Source of the DNA: Acidithrix ferrooxidans
GTDB taxonomy: Bacteria; Actinomycetota; Acidimicrobiia; Acidimicrobiales; Acidimicrobiaceae
Assembly: GCF_000949295.1 (NCBI RefSeq)
Contig: NZ_JXYS01000027.1
Coordinates: forward strand, 1 to 64,000
Reading direction: 5' to 3'
DNA: 64,000 nt
The notes under the pieces were generated by a model, which saw only the letters and a program-made list of their open reading frames with translations, had not been told where the DNA came from and made no database searches. This document shows, one piece after another, positions 9,639-20,982 of the stretch. The position numbers and the translations under genes are program-made. The number at the start of each line of letters is the position of its first letter. The first letter of the stretch is position 1.

Positions 9639-9875
9639 TCAAAGGCGCTCTTCTTCTTGGGTTTGGAGGTCGATTAGATGTAGGTCTTGGAGATCTTTTC
9701 GAAATGACTCTTTTATCCTGGCAATTTGATCGGTAGTATTGTCGTAGCCTTGACATTCCATGAATTTAAAGGGCGACATATTGGTCGAAGCCTTAGATCG
9801 TAGGACTTTGGTATAGGCGCTTTCTCGCATCACTTCTTTAGCAATGGTCGCTTTGTTATTTGGGCGTCGAGAAAT
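9639..9875 (-). pseudogene. Possible decayed gene fragment
   Basis: An open frame of 78 codons with protein-like composition (amphipathic 'ARIKESFRKDLQDLHLIDLQ' and an upstream 'RRPNNKATIAKEVMRES'). It has no ATG start and no ribosome-binding site; a GTG at 9833 is the only internal option. It may be the tail of a lost gene. No family recognised; weak evidence. Confidence 0.2.
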
Positions 9876-10020
9876 TTATAATTTGCTTTTTTGGGAGAAT
9901 TGTTGACTGTAATGTGGTTTTGTAGCTAGTGGCTTTGGCATCTTGTTGGTAACACAGCTTCCAACAGTTTTAATTTCGCCCCGCATAAGACAACCCCAGA
10001 CAAGATATCACCTAGGGCTT

Positions 10021-10200
10021 ATCCCAGTAGAAGCCAACCCAGTAGAAGCCAACCCAGTAGAAGCCAACCCAGTAGAAGCCAACCCAGTAGAAGCCAACCC
10101 AGTAGAAGCCAACCCAGTAGAAGCCAACCCAGTAGAAGCCAACCCAGTAGAAGCCAACCCAGTAGAAGCCAACCCAGTAGAAGCCAACCCAGTAGAAGCT
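10021..10200. repeat. 15-bp minisatellite, 12 copies (cccagtagaagccaa)
   Basis: Twelve essentially identical head-to-tail copies, the largest array in the window. Because 15 is a multiple of three, several frames on both strands stay open (Asn-Pro-Val-Glu-Ala on plus; Thr-Gly-Leu-Ala-Ser on minus). None has a ribosome-binding site, so I treat it as noncoding. It is not a CRISPR array because there are no spacers. Confidence 0.95.
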
Positions 10201-10615
10201 AGACCGTAACACATGCCCATTTTAATCGACCTGGAATTATGACCCTTGATTAAGTTAAATTTCGACGTTAGTCCAGGGTGATAATTCGAAGATGAGATTG
10301 TCGCAAAATAGATCCGAAGTTACCATGAATAAAGTTAAAAACTAAGGCCAATCGAGGTCCATAAAACTTGGATTGCTTCTTGGGATTTTTTGTTTTATCA
10401 GGATTATTTTCCCCAATTAAAAGGGGATAAAGTTTCTATTTTTTTGTCTTTGAATTAATTATGATTACGTAATATTAGATCTCTTGGTAGAGAATTTTAG
10501 GCGCGAATAACTGTTTGATTGTTTGACCAAGGATCTTGTTTGCTTTTTAGAAGATTTTCTGGCTCAGTTTATCGATTGCGGAGCTAGGGACCCGAAATAG
10601 GTGGTGGATTAATAT

Positions 10616-13114
10616 ATGAGCACGATAAATACTAACAAATGGACTCAAAAGACCCAAGAGGCGCTTTCAGCGGCCCTTGAAGACGCTAAAGCTCGCTCGA
10701 ATCCAGAGGTGACTCCAGATCACTTGGCACTTGCACTGATTGGCCAAGGAGAAGGACTTACATTGCCGATTCTGTCGAAATTGAACCTCTCGCCTCTAGC
10801 ATTACGCAACAAGATTGTGGCACGTCTTGATTCGTCGACAAAGGTCTTTGGAGCTGATCCAACTATGTCACGGGCGCTATTGGATTTAGTCAAGATGGCA
10901 GACCTCAATCGTGCTGAGATGCGTGACGACTATCTCTCGGTAGAACACCTTTTACTTGAGTTGGCACCTCTCTTTGAAGTCGACAGGGCCTCTATGCTTA
11001 GCGTACTCAAAGAGGTACGAGGTAGCCAGAGGGTGACCTCTCAAAATCCAGAGGAGACCTTTGCCGCTCTTGAGCGTTATGGTCGAGATCTAACTAAAGC
11101 TGCCCTTGGGGGAAAGATCGATCCGGTCATTGGCCGAGATGAAGAGATTCGTAGGGTGATCCAGGTTCTGTCGAGGAGAACTAAGAATAATCCTATTTTA
11201 ATTGGAGAACCGGGCGTAGGAAAGACAGCAATCGTTGAAGGTTTGGCGCTAAGAATCGTACAAGGCGATGTGCCAGAAGGCCTTAAGTCCAAGCGTCTAA
11301 TTGCCTTAGATCTAGCATCAATGGTGGCTGGAGCGAAATATCGAGGTGAGTTTGAAGAGAGACTGAAGGCTGTCTTGGCTGAGATTGCGTCCTCTGATGG
11401 TGAGGTAATCACCTTTATCGACGAGATGCACACTGTGGTAGGAGCTGGAGCTGGCGAGGGAGCGATGGATGCTTCCAATATGCTCAAGCCAATGTTGGCT
11501 CGAGGTGAGCTTCGGATGGTCGGAGCGACCACACTCGATGAATATCGCAAATACATCGAAAAGGATCCTGCACTTGAGAGGCGTTTTCAAAGGGTTCTGG
11601 TTGAAGAGCCAACCGTTGAAGCTTCAGTTGCTATTTTGCGAGGCCTAAAGGAGCGCTATGAGGTCTTTCATGGTGTTCGGATTCAGGATCGTGCACTAGT
11701 GGCTGCGGTATTGCTATCTAAGCGTTACATTACAGATCGCTTTTTGCCCGATAAGGCGATAGACCTGGTCGATGAGGCTGCGAGTCGTTTGCGTATTGAG
11801 ATCGACTCAATGCCAACTGAGATTGACGTCGTTGATCGGCGAATCCGCCAGTTGGAGATCGAGAAGATTTCGCTCGAGGGAGAAGATGACCGATCATCGC
11901 TTGATCGCTTGAGCAAGATCGACTCTGATTTGGCGAATTTGAACGAAGAGCGATCTACCATGGTTGGTCACTGGCAGCTTGAGAAGGAAAAGATCGAGAC
12001 GATACGAACAGCCAAGGAGTCCCTAGAGTCATCTCGACTGGCCGCTGATCGTTATTCGCGAGAGGGAAGTCTCGATAAGGCTTCTGAGATTTTATATTCG
12101 CGGATCCCGATGATCGAAGAGGAGATAAAGGCCCAAAGTGCCAGCCTTGAGGAGCTGCAATCTGATATGAAGATGCTTCGAGAAGAGGTGAGCGACGCCG
12201 ACATAGCGGGGGTCGTTTCAAATGCCACAGGAATTCCCGTTTCAAAGATGCTCGAAGGGGAAGTCGGTAAATTGCTGGCGATGGAGGATGAACTTCATCG
12301 GCGTGTAATTGGCCAAGACGATGCAATCTCAGCTGTTGCCAATGCTATTCGGCGTTCTCGTGCTGGCCTTGGTGATCCGAATCGACCAATTGGAAGCTTC
12401 CTATTTTTGGGGCCAACAGGAGTTGGAAAGACCGAGATGGCAAAGGCTCTAGCTGGCTTTCTCTTTGACGATGAGCGGGCTATGACCCGCATCGACATGG
12501 GAGAATATCAAGAGGCACATACCGTAGCTCGCTTAGTCGGAGCACCTCCAGGATATGTTGGATACGACGAAGGTGGACAACTCTCCGAAGCGATACGACG
12601 ACGTCCCTATTCGGTGGTTTTGCTTGATGAGCTAGAGAAGGCGCACCAGGATGTCTTTAACGTTCTCTTGCAGGTCTTAGATGACGGTCGGCTGACAGAT
12701 GGCCAGGGGAGAACTGTCAACTTCACCAATACCGTCTTGATCATGACGTCGAATCTAACTGTAGATCCAAGGGCATTCTTCAAACCGGAATTTGTAAACC
12801 GTATCGATGAGATTATTACATTTCACTCCCTTAGTCAGGATGACCTAGACAAAATTACAGATCTGATGATCGATGAGATCAAAGAGCGATTGGCGCTTCG
12901 TAAGATATCGTTGGATGTCTCTCCTGGCCTGCGAACTTTAATTGCAACCGAAGGTTTTGATCCGGCCTTTGGGGCTAGACCACTTAGGAGAGTTTTGCAG
13001 CGCCTTCTTGGTAATGCGATCTCGAGTGCGATCTTGAGTGGAACCTTCGGAGAGGGAGATACAATTCATGCCTTTATTGATCCATCTAATCCCCTCGCCG
13101 TTGCCCTTAATTGA
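10616..13114 (+). CDS. clpB: Disaggregase ClpB (Hsp100)
   Basis: 832 aa. This hexameric AAA+ machine threads proteins out of aggregates together with DnaK/DnaJ/GrpE. The N domain spans residues 1-145. NBD1 has Walker A 'GEPGVGKT' near 197. A middle coiled-coil (about 395-525) identifies ClpB rather than ClpA/ClpC. NBD2 has Walker A 'GPTGVGKT' near 598. Near residue 711 the stretch between 'TSNL' and '[11 protein letters not shown]' is only about 7 residues, shorter than in the ClpB proteins I know. The SD is weak (ggtggtgg). It is separated from hspR by 1.4 kb with the minisatellite. Confidence 0.96.
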   Translation: MSTINTNKWTQKTQEALSAALEDAKARSNPEVTPDHLALALIGQGEGLTLPILSKLNLSPLALRNKIVARLDSSTKVFGADPTMSRALLDLVKMADLNRAEMRDDYLSVEHLLLELAPLFEVDRASMLSVLKEVRGSQRVTSQNPEETFAALERYGRDLTKAALGGKIDPVIGRDEEIRRVIQVLSRRTKNNPILIGEPGVGKTAIVEGLALRIVQGDVPEGLKSKRLIALDLASMVAGAKYRGEFEERLKAVLAEIASSDGEVITFIDEMHTVVGAGAGEGAMDASNMLKPMLARGELRMVGATTLDEYRKYIEKDPALERRFQRVLVEEPTVEASVAILRGLKERYEVFHGVRIQDRALVAAVLLSKRYITDRFLPDKAIDLVDEAASRLRIEIDSMPTEIDVVDRRIRQLEIEKISLEGEDDRSSLDRLSKIDSDLANLNEERSTMVGHWQLEKEKIETIRTAKESLESSRLAADRYSREGSLDKASEILYSRIPMIEEEIKAQSASLEELQSDMKMLREEVSDADIAGVVSNATGIPVSKMLEGEVGKLLAMEDELHRRVIGQDDAISAVANAIRRSRAGLGDPNRPIGSFLFLGPTGVGKTEMAKALAGFLFDDERAMTRIDMGEYQEAHTVARLVGAPPGYVGYDEGGQLSEAIRRRPYSVVLLDELEKAHQDVFNVLLQVLDDGRLTDGQGRTVNFTNTVLIMTSNLTVDPRAFFKPEFVNRIDEIITFHSLSQDDLDKITDLMIDEIKERLALRKISLDVSPGLRTLIATEGFDPAFGARPLRRVLQRLLGNAISSAILSGTFGEGDTIHAFIDPSNPLAVALN

Positions 13115-13118
13115 TTGA

Positions 13119-14458
<1,340 letters not shown>

Positions 14459-14459
<1 letters not shown>

Positions 14460-15718
14460 TGGTGACCGCGGTTACTCAGAGTCCCCATTTGCGGATCGTC
14501 GTTGTCGGAGGTGGAGGGCGAGAGCACGCTATCGCCGACACGCTTGTTCGCGAGGGTCATAGTGTTACAGTGACACCTGGCAATCCGGGAATTGCACAAA
14601 TTTGTGGTACCTCTTCGTTGGATGCAACACAGCTAGAAGCTGACCTATTTGTGATTGGACCAGAAGCTCCACTTGTAGATGGTCTCGCTGATCGCCTTCG
14701 CCAGCAGGGCAAGTCGGTCTTTGGTCCTGGACGCGACGGCGCAATGCTTGAAGGTTCTAAAGACTTTATGAAAGAGATTGCTGCGAGTGCGAAGGTGCCT
14801 ACGGCAAATTATCGTACTTTTGATAATTTGGAACTAGCTATTTCTTATCTAAGAGGAACCGATGGTCCCTACGTGATAAAGACCGACGGTCTAGCGGCTG
14901 GTAAGGGCGTGCTTGTAACAAGCGACTTAGACGAAGCAATCTTGGATGTAACCCAAAAATTAAGTGGTACTAGTTTTGGAGATGCAGGGCGAAAGGTCAT
15001 CATAGAAGAGTGTCTAGTTGGTAATGAGATCTCTTTGATGGTCGTTTGTGACGGTAAAAGCGCATTGGCATTACCGTGTGCTTGTGACCATAAACGTTTG
15101 AGTGATGGTGACCTTGGTCCAAATACAGGTGGAATGGGTGCGTATTCTCCGGTCGCTTGGTTCGATGAAGGAATGACCCAAAGGGCGATGGACGAGATAG
15201 TGCATCCAACCTTGGCCAAGTTGACTTCAATGGGAATCGACTATCGTGGTCTGCTCTATGCGGGACTGATCATTACCCAAGAGGGTCCTAAGCTGATTGA
15301 ATTTAATGTGAGATTTGGAGATCCAGAAGCTCAAGTTATTCTTCCGCAGCTAGAGGGCCAATTAGGATTGCTTTTGCTCAGCGCAGCAAAAGGTGACCTC
15401 GATAGTGCAATCGTGCCAAATAAGAAAAATGGTGTGGTCGTGGTTATGGCCGCACCTGGTTATCCTGAGTCGCCCAAGGTAAATGGAGAGATCATCGGTC
15501 TTGGCGAAGCTGCGAAACTTGATGGTGTACGAATCTTTCACAGCGGAACTAAATTGACCGACCAAGGTGCAATTGTGGTTGGCGGAGGTCGAGTAATAGG
15601 AGTTTGTGGCTTTGATGAAGATCTCCGAGGCGCTATCTCCAAGGCATATCGTGCGGTAGATCGCATCTCCTTCGATGGGGCACAATTCCGAAGGGATATA
15701 GCAGCGAGAGAAGAGTAG
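14459..15718 (+). CDS. purD: Phosphoribosylamine-glycine ligase (GARS)
   Basis: 419 aa. The enzyme joins phosphoribosylamine, glycine and ATP to give GAR, step 2 of purine synthesis. The N-terminal Rossmann-like 'VVVGGGGREHAIA' is followed by an ATP-grasp domain ('VIKTDGLAAGKGV' near 140; 'GMGAYSP'; 'EFNVRFGDPEAQ'). It is a stand-alone GARS, not fused to PurN or PurM. Its ATG shares one base with the purA stop, so it is translated by coupling with purA. Confidence 0.96.
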
Positions 15719-15955
15719 GGATCCCTTCTTAATGGTTGATCGAGATCTGTTGGCTAAGGATTTCTTTTTGCATTTAATTGTTTATGCATCACTTCTGATT
15801 CCTAGGTTTGCTTTTTCGGCAATAGGGATCGTTGGCGAATAGATTGTCATATGTATTTGAGACGTGTTTTGATGCGTCTTATTTGATGAGCTAATTTTGG
15901 GACTATTTTAGTCCTTATTGACTTTAATTATCCGACTAGGCCAAGGAGCAAAAGA

Positions 15956-17281
15956 GTGATCGATCGATATACCATAGGAGAGATTGGCGAGATATTTTCC
16001 GATGAGTCTCGAATGACGGCTTGGCTGGAGGTCGAGTTGCTCACCGTCGAGGCGTTAGCAACCTTAGGAAAGATCCCAAGTGAAGATGCCATTTTGGTAC
16101 GCAGATTAGCGCCAAAGATCGACCGGGCTTTTGTGGATGAGGTTGGTGCCCGAGAAGCGATAACAAATCACGATCTGGCCGCTTTCGTCGATGTGGTTCA
16201 GTCTCATATCGGCGTGAGCGCAGCTAGTTGGGTCCATTACGGTTTGACCTCTTCGGATGTAGTAGATACCGCTCTCTCGGTCATTCTTGTAAAGGCTGGT
16301 AAGGCAATTTCCGGCCAAGTGCGAGGTGCGATACTTGCGCTTTACAACAAGGCAGTGGAATATCAAGATACGGTGATGGCAGGCCGTACACACGGAATGC
16401 ACGCCGAGCCCACAACTTTCGGCAACAAACTCGCTCTTTTTTGTTTGGCTCTGAACCGTGATTATGAGCGTTTGGAACGAGCTATCTCTGGAATATCAGT
16501 CGGTAAATTGTCGGGTGCGGTTGGAACTTATTCGAACATAGATCCTGAGGTCGAAAAGATTGTTTGTGGCGCACTTGGTCTTACTCCTACGCCTGCCACC
16601 CAAGTTATAGCGAGGGATCGCCATGCTGAATATGTCTATGCATTGACCTCAATGGCGGCGACGATTGAGACGATTGCGACTGAGATACGCCACCTTGCAC
16701 GAACAGAGCTTGGCGAGGCCCAGGAGTATTTTCAGCCCGGACAGAAGGGGTCTTCCGCGATGCCTCACAAACGCAACCCCATCCTCTCTGAGAGACTGGT
16801 AGGGTTGTCCCGTGTGATGAGAGGTTACTTGATCTCATCGCTGGAAGATATCGCCCTTTGGCACGAACGAGACATATCACATTCTTCAGTCGAGCGCGTC
16901 ATCATGCCCGATGCATCTATTTTGGCCTACTATATGGCAAACAAACTCACCTCGTTGATTAGCGGTTTGGTCGTCGATGAGGTCGCGATGAAGAGAAATC
17001 TTGACAATTCGTTCGGATTAGTTTTTTCTCAGTCGCTCTTGTTGGCGATCGTAGATTCAGGGCGAACTCGTGATGATGCATATCGAATCGTTCAAGGTGC
17101 CGCTGCTCGTGCAATAAAAGAGAGGCGTCACCTGCGCTTGGTTCTTGAAGATGAGGCTAGTGTTCAACTGGACGAGAGCGTGCTAGATGCCGCTTTCGAC
17201 GCTCATAGGATAATTGCTAACGCCTCATTGACGTTGAAAGAGGCGTCAAAGATTCCTCTTGTGCGCAACGAATTTCAGTGA
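15956..17281 (+). CDS. purB: Adenylosuccinate lyase
   Basis: 441 aa. It splits SAICAR to AICAR and adenylosuccinate to AMP, releasing fumarate. The fumarate-lyase signature 'GSSAMPHKRNP' (around residues 264-274) and the two histidine blocks 'HYGLTSSDVVDTA' and 'GRTHGMHAEPTTFG' are present. Start is GTG with 'aaggag' 11 nt upstream. The gap to purD (237 bp) shows no terminator, so co-transcription with purA-purD is possible. Confidence 0.96.
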   Translation: MIDRYTIGEIGEIFSDESRMTAWLEVELLTVEALATLGKIPSEDAILVRRLAPKIDRAFVDEVGAREAITNHDLAAFVDVVQSHIGVSAASWVHYGLTSSDVVDTALSVILVKAGKAISGQVRGAILALYNKAVEYQDTVMAGRTHGMHAEPTTFGNKLALFCLALNRDYERLERAISGISVGKLSGAVGTYSNIDPEVEKIVCGALGLTPTPATQVIARDRHAEYVYALTSMAATIETIATEIRHLARTELGEAQEYFQPGQKGSSAMPHKRNPILSERLVGLSRVMRGYLISSLEDIALWHERDISHSSVERVIMPDASILAYYMANKLTSLISGLVVDEVAMKRNLDNSFGLVFSQSLLLAIVDSGRTRDDAYRIVQGAAARAIKERRHLRLVLEDEASVQLDESVLDAAFDAHRIIANASLTLKEASKIPLVRNEFQ

Positions 17282-17736
17282 AACGGTGACAATCTGTGGT
17301 GCCCTTTGTTAGTTAGGGGAGTGCCATAAGGATTGTTTGACAGGGTAGCTTTACCTACAAGATCTGCAGACGAACCCAAGAGTCGATCGATTTGGTTGAA
17401 TATCCTTGGCTGGTTGGCTAGGGATTGTTTGGCTGACAACAGAGGATTCAATTGGATTTAGAGTCCTTTTTGGATTCCTTCTGTGCCAAATGCCGCGCAA
17501 GACAGATAAGTGATATTTCAGGCCAATGAGCGCTACTTCACCCTAGGTATTTATTGAGATGGTTGTTTCTTCGAGGCACCTTTGGCTTTTGCCTTTGCGA
17601 AGGTGAAAAACTAAAGCGCTGCTAATAGATTATGGGATGGGTTAAACCGTTATTGAATCTTTGCTTTGTGGTGCCTTCGCGCCAGTTTGGTGAAGTTGGG
17701 ATCGACTCTGAGGGATGTGGTCAAAGAGTGGTAAAG
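17282..17736. other. Gap between purB and purC, nothing recognised
   Basis: About 455 bp counted to the preferred purC start. No known purine riboswitch core, no strong hairpin with T-run and no supported small gene were seen. Confidence 0.4.
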
Positions 17737-18657
17737 ATGCGCCATATTTATTCGGGTAAAGTCCGGGACATCTATGAACTTGACGGGATAGATCGAGATT
17801 CACTTTTGATGGTGGCAAGCGATCGAGTCTCCGCCTATGACGTGATTATGAATGAACAGGTAGCCAATAAAGGCACCATCCTGACAGCAATGAGTGCGTA
17901 TTGGATGAAGCTTGTCGAAGATATCGTCCCGAATCATCTCGTCGAACTCTTTCCGACCAAGCAAACCTTTGATGACGACTCCTTCGAAAAGTTCATCGGA
18001 CGAGGCGTAATAGTTGCTAAGGCTCAGATGATTGAAGTCGAGTGCATCGTTCGCGGCTATCTGGCAGGCAGTGCCGCACGTGAGTATTTTAGATCTGGCA
18101 CTGTTCACGGTAGGTCGCTCAAAGACGGTCTAGTTATGGCCGAGCGACTAGATGAGCCTATCTTTTGCCCCTCTATCAAGAACCACAGTGGACATGACGA
18201 GAATATATCTATCGAGCGAGCGAAAGAGATATTTGGATCGGAGCTGATATCTACTTTAGCCGAAGTATCGATTGAGATTTATAACCGCGGAGCTAGGGTT
18301 GCCGAGGAGTCCTCAATCTACTTGGCAGATACCAAATTTGAGTTTGGATTTATCGATGGGGAACTCGCGCTTTGTGATGAAATATTGACGCCGGATTCGT
18401 CGCGCTTTTGGGAGGCATCTACCTACGAAGCTGGTAAAGAGCCAATGCAGTATGACAAACAACCGCTACGCGACTATTTAGACACACTCGATTGGGATAA
18501 AACGCCCCCGCCGCCTTCTCTTGATGAAGAAGTTTTACAATCTCTCTCTGATCGCTATGCAATGGTTTACGAGAGAATTGCTGGTCAACCTATAGAGAAT
18601 TGGATCACAGATGCGAAGAATGCTTATTTTGGCACAAATGGAAATATTTTCGCCTAG
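17737..18657 (+). CDS. purC: SAICAR synthase
   Basis: 306 aa from the ATG at 17737, where family similarity begins ('MRHIYSGKVRDIYEL'). An upstream in-frame ATG at 17632 would add 35 residues unlike the family. The enzyme condenses CAIR with aspartate using ATP. The signatures 'SDRVSAYDVIM', 'VECIVRGYLAGSAAREY', 'LADTKFEFGF' and 'DEILTPDSSRFW' are intact. First gene of a purC-purS-purQ run. The SD is weak and the start is therefore the least certain part. Confidence 0.93.
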   Translation: MRHIYSGKVRDIYELDGIDRDSLLMVASDRVSAYDVIMNEQVANKGTILTAMSAYWMKLVEDIVPNHLVELFPTKQTFDDDSFEKFIGRGVIVAKAQMIEVECIVRGYLAGSAAREYFRSGTVHGRSLKDGLVMAERLDEPIFCPSIKNHSGHDENISIERAKEIFGSELISTLAEVSIEIYNRGARVAEESSIYLADTKFEFGFIDGELALCDEILTPDSSRFWEASTYEAGKEPMQYDKQPLRDYLDTLDWDKTPPPPSLDEEVLQSLSDRYAMVYERIAGQPIENWITDAKNAYFGTNGNIFA

Positions 18658-18732
18658 ACTTTGCACTCGTCGTCGCACATTTTCCCGTGAACGTCGCGAA
18701 TTGGAAAATCTAGCATATCGGAGTATTTCAAA

Positions 18733-18993
18733 TTGAAGTACGAAGCAGTTGTAGAAGTGCTACTCAAGGATGGGGTATCCGATCCAGAAGGAGTAGCAAT
18801 CCTTGATGCTGTAGTCTCATTGGGCTACGGTTCGGTTTCTAAAGTGGCTTCGGGCAAGTTGTTCCGTCTCCTTCTTCAGGCAGAGGACGAAAATTCAGCA
18901 GCCGACGTAGTCTCAGAGATTGCGGAACGCCTTCTTTCTAATCCGGTACTTGAGGATTTTCGAGTACGAGATTTAGTATCGTCAAATAGTTAA
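18733..18993 (+). CDS. purS: FGAM synthase subunit PurS
   Basis: 86 aa from a TTG, with ggag 9 nt upstream. PurS is the small structural subunit that bridges PurQ and the short PurL in the three-part FGAM synthase. It begins with the family pattern 'YEAVVEVLLKDGVSDPEGV' and contains the 'VSKVASGKLFRL' strand. Only one base separates its stop from purQ, so they are co-translated. Confidence 0.93.
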   Translation: MKYEAVVEVLLKDGVSDPEGVAILDAVVSLGYGSVSKVASGKLFRLLLQAEDENSAADVVSEIAERLLSNPVLEDFRVRDLVSSNS

Positions 18994-18994
18994 A

Positions 18995-19669
18995 ATGTCT
19001 AAAGTAGGAATTGTCGTATTTCCCGGAACAAATTGTGAGCATGATGTTGCTCGCGCACTGGCGAACTTGGGCGTTCAATCTGAGCTAGTCTGGCACGGCG
19101 ATAGCGATCTTTCTTCATATTCCGGCGTTATAATCCCCGGTGGTTTTGCCCACGGAGACTATCTCAGACCAGGAGCAATTGCGCGCTTTTCTAAGATTAT
19201 GAGTGAGATTATCTCTTGCGCCAATTCAGGGGTTCCGGTTCTTGGAATTTGTAACGGCTTTCAAGTCTTGACAGAGGCGGGACTTCTTCCGGGAGCTCTG
19301 CAAAAAAATAGTGGGTTACGCTTTATCTGTCAGCCTGAGGCTCTAGAGGTCGTTACAACGCGTTCGATCACCACCTCTCAATTGTCGCCAGGCGATAGAA
19401 TTACCCTTCCGATAAACCATTTCGAAGGTAACTACACCTGCGATTCGCAAACACTTAATCTGCTCATCGACAATGACCAGATCGTGATGCGCTATATAGA
19501 TAATCCCAACGGTTCGATCGATAACATTGCTGCGATATCCAACAAGGGTGGGAATGTCGTAGGGATGATGCCGCACCCTGAACGGGCTAGCAGTGCACTT
19601 TTAGGAAATAGCGACGGATTGAAGGTTCTAGCGAGTTTTGCAGCGTCGCTTGTTGTCGGCGCCTTGTAG
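18995..19669 (+). CDS. purQ: FGAM synthase glutaminase subunit PurQ
   Basis: 224 aa class I glutamine amidotransferase. The nucleophile lies in 'GICNGFQVL' (Cys near 87), and the His/Glu pair is in 'PHPERA' near the C-terminus. The N-terminal 'GIVVFPGTNCEHD' is specific to PurQ. It supplies ammonia to PurL. Start ATG is two nt after the purS stop. The partner purL is 2.9 kb further on, beyond an opposite-strand gene. Confidence 0.95.
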   Translation: MSKVGIVVFPGTNCEHDVARALANLGVQSELVWHGDSDLSSYSGVIIPGGFAHGDYLRPGAIARFSKIMSEIISCANSGVPVLGICNGFQVLTEAGLLPGALQKNSGLRFICQPEALEVVTTRSITTSQLSPGDRITLPINHFEGNYTCDSQTLNLLIDNDQIVMRYIDNPNGSIDNIAAISNKGGNVVGMMPHPERASSALLGNSDGLKVLASFAASLVVGAL

Positions 19670-20534
19670 GTACTCGCTTTGTTGCAAATTAGCTGACTAA
19701 AGCTAATATTGATATCTTTTCAATTTATTATCGTTGGATCTAGATGGCCCAGAGTCGTCTGTTCTTTGTAGCTGTTTTGGCGAGTTAGATGAGACTCTTA
19801 TGGTTACGCCATGGGCGTGCTCTGATCGTCTAAGTTCAAAGGGGCCTACAACACGGTGCTAAGTTTTGCCGAAGAGGTCTTACCTTTGCTACGTCTAGCT
19901 TGGAAAACTTTACCAAATCTTTCCATATGGATCTTATGTCGCCAAGATTTACATTAGAGGTGACCTTTGTTGATCGATGTAGCGTTGATTGAATCCGTGT
20001 TGGTTGAGTGGCGTTGCTAGCGACATGGTTGGTAGGTGCGTGTCGCGACACGGAGCCCTAAATTTGACCCGATGAAGTCGATTACGATCGCTTTGTTTTG
20101 GACTTTTTGATTCCGGATAAGGAGCAAAAACGTCGTGAGTTCTCAAATCCTTTTTTATTGGTAATGTGGTAAATCCACTGGAAGTCGCAGGATTTGGCTT
20201 GTCGATGCAATGGCGCGATCGAGCCGCTACTTATTGGCTTTCGGCCCTGGTGAAAAGGGTAAAGCGACTTGATTTCAGCTCTCTTGCTTGTGGTTTTGAC
20301 TCGCGGTTCTAATTTGTGTGACTGCATTTTCCCCCGAAGACTAAGACCGAATCTCCTTCGTCGGGGAGAATGTCTAACTCAGCCATTCTTTGGGACTGCC
20401 CGCAAGGTTTAGCCTTGGAGATAGCACTTTGCATTGGGAGACAAGTTGGAGCTTTTAATTTATTCAGCCCTGACTTTGGTCAGGGCTGAATTGGTTTTAT
20501 CTTTACTTATTATTTATTCTTTTGAAAATAAAGT
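19670..20534. other. 865-bp gene-free stretch with a terminator at its right end
   Basis: No supported gene. Short minus-strand frames here lack start signals. A strong hairpin at 20463-20490 is the only clear element. Confidence 0.4.
20463..20490 (-). terminator. Strong terminator hairpin
   Basis: Perfect 12-bp stem (ttcagccctgac / gtcagggctgaa) with a 4-nt loop. It lies 45 nt beyond the stop of the leftward 144-aa gene. The plus side is followed by ttggtttt, so it could act in both directions. Confidence 0.8.
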
Positions 20535-20969
20535 CTATTCAGCGGATCGACGACGACGGGTTGTCACCTTAGGAACGTCAATACCAGCTTTTTCTAGAGT
20601 TTCGTTTGGAATTCCAAGTGCATGCCATGCATCATAGGAGATTCCTTTTCTATCAGAGTATTCTCGAGCAGAGGCAACGAAACGTTCCTCAAGCTCTCCA
20701 ATATCTACTTTATTTTTAAGATTTACTAGCTCGGCTTCGAGGTCTATTCGCTTTTGAATCAGGTGAAGGCGATCCAAAGGATCGGCATCATTTAACTGCT
20801 CTTCAACTAAGGCGAGTTGCTTTTCTACCGTATCTCGAGTCCTTTTTCTTCCTCTCCGAGGACGATTTCTCTCTAGTGCTTCCAAATAATCTCTAATAAT
20901 TTTGGATTGAGCGCGTGCCGAAGCATCCTTGGCCCCGTCAATCTCAACTTCTACATCGTGTGCTGCCAT
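20535..20969 (-). CDS. Small basic coiled-coil protein, conserved-looking, unknown function
   Basis: 144 aa. No family is certain. The middle (residues ~35-95) is charged and heptad-like ('LALVEEQLNDADPLDRLHLI'). The C-terminal part 'ISYDAWHALGIPNETLEKAG' resembles a short motif I associate with small actinobacterial proteins, and the tail is basic (TTRRRRSAE). Basic patches could suggest nucleic-acid binding, but this is inference. A tataat on the minus strand (20982-20977) ends 7 nt before the ATG, so the mRNA may be leaderless. It is followed by a strong terminator, so it is a single-gene unit inserted in the purine district. Confidence 0.8.
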   Translation of the reverse strand: MAAHDVEVEIDGAKDASARAQSKIIRDYLEALERNRPRRGRKRTRDTVEKQLALVEEQLNDADPLDRLHLIQKRIDLEAELVNLKNKVDIGELEERFVASAREYSDRKGISYDAWHALGIPNETLEKAGIDVPKVTTRRRRSAE

Positions 20970-20982
20970 GTAATTAATTATA
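20970..20982 (-). promoter_or_regulatory. -10 element giving a probable leaderless mRNA
   Basis: tataat (20982 to 20977 on the minus strand) lies 7 nt before the ATG of the 144-aa gene, so transcription would begin at or next to the start codon. No SD is present. The -35 (ttatcg) is poor. Confidence 0.45.

Larger units (their letters stand above)
9181..10615. other. 1.4-kb region between hspR and clpB
   Basis: Holds a possible decayed gene fragment (9639-9875, minus) and a 12-copy 15-bp minisatellite (about 10021-10200). The rest is AT-rich, with no gene seen. The last 400 bp should contain the clpB promoter, but no clear -35/-10 pair or HAIR palindrome stands out. Confidence 0.5.

Noticed and set aside
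10021-10200. CRISPR array
   Set aside because: The 15-bp units are directly adjacent with no spacers, and no cas genes are present.
9943-10209. 88-aa Asn-Pro-Val-Glu-Ala repeat protein, and two antisense versions
   Set aside because: Open frames arise automatically because 15 is a multiple of three. None has a ribosome-binding site, and they overlap on both strands.
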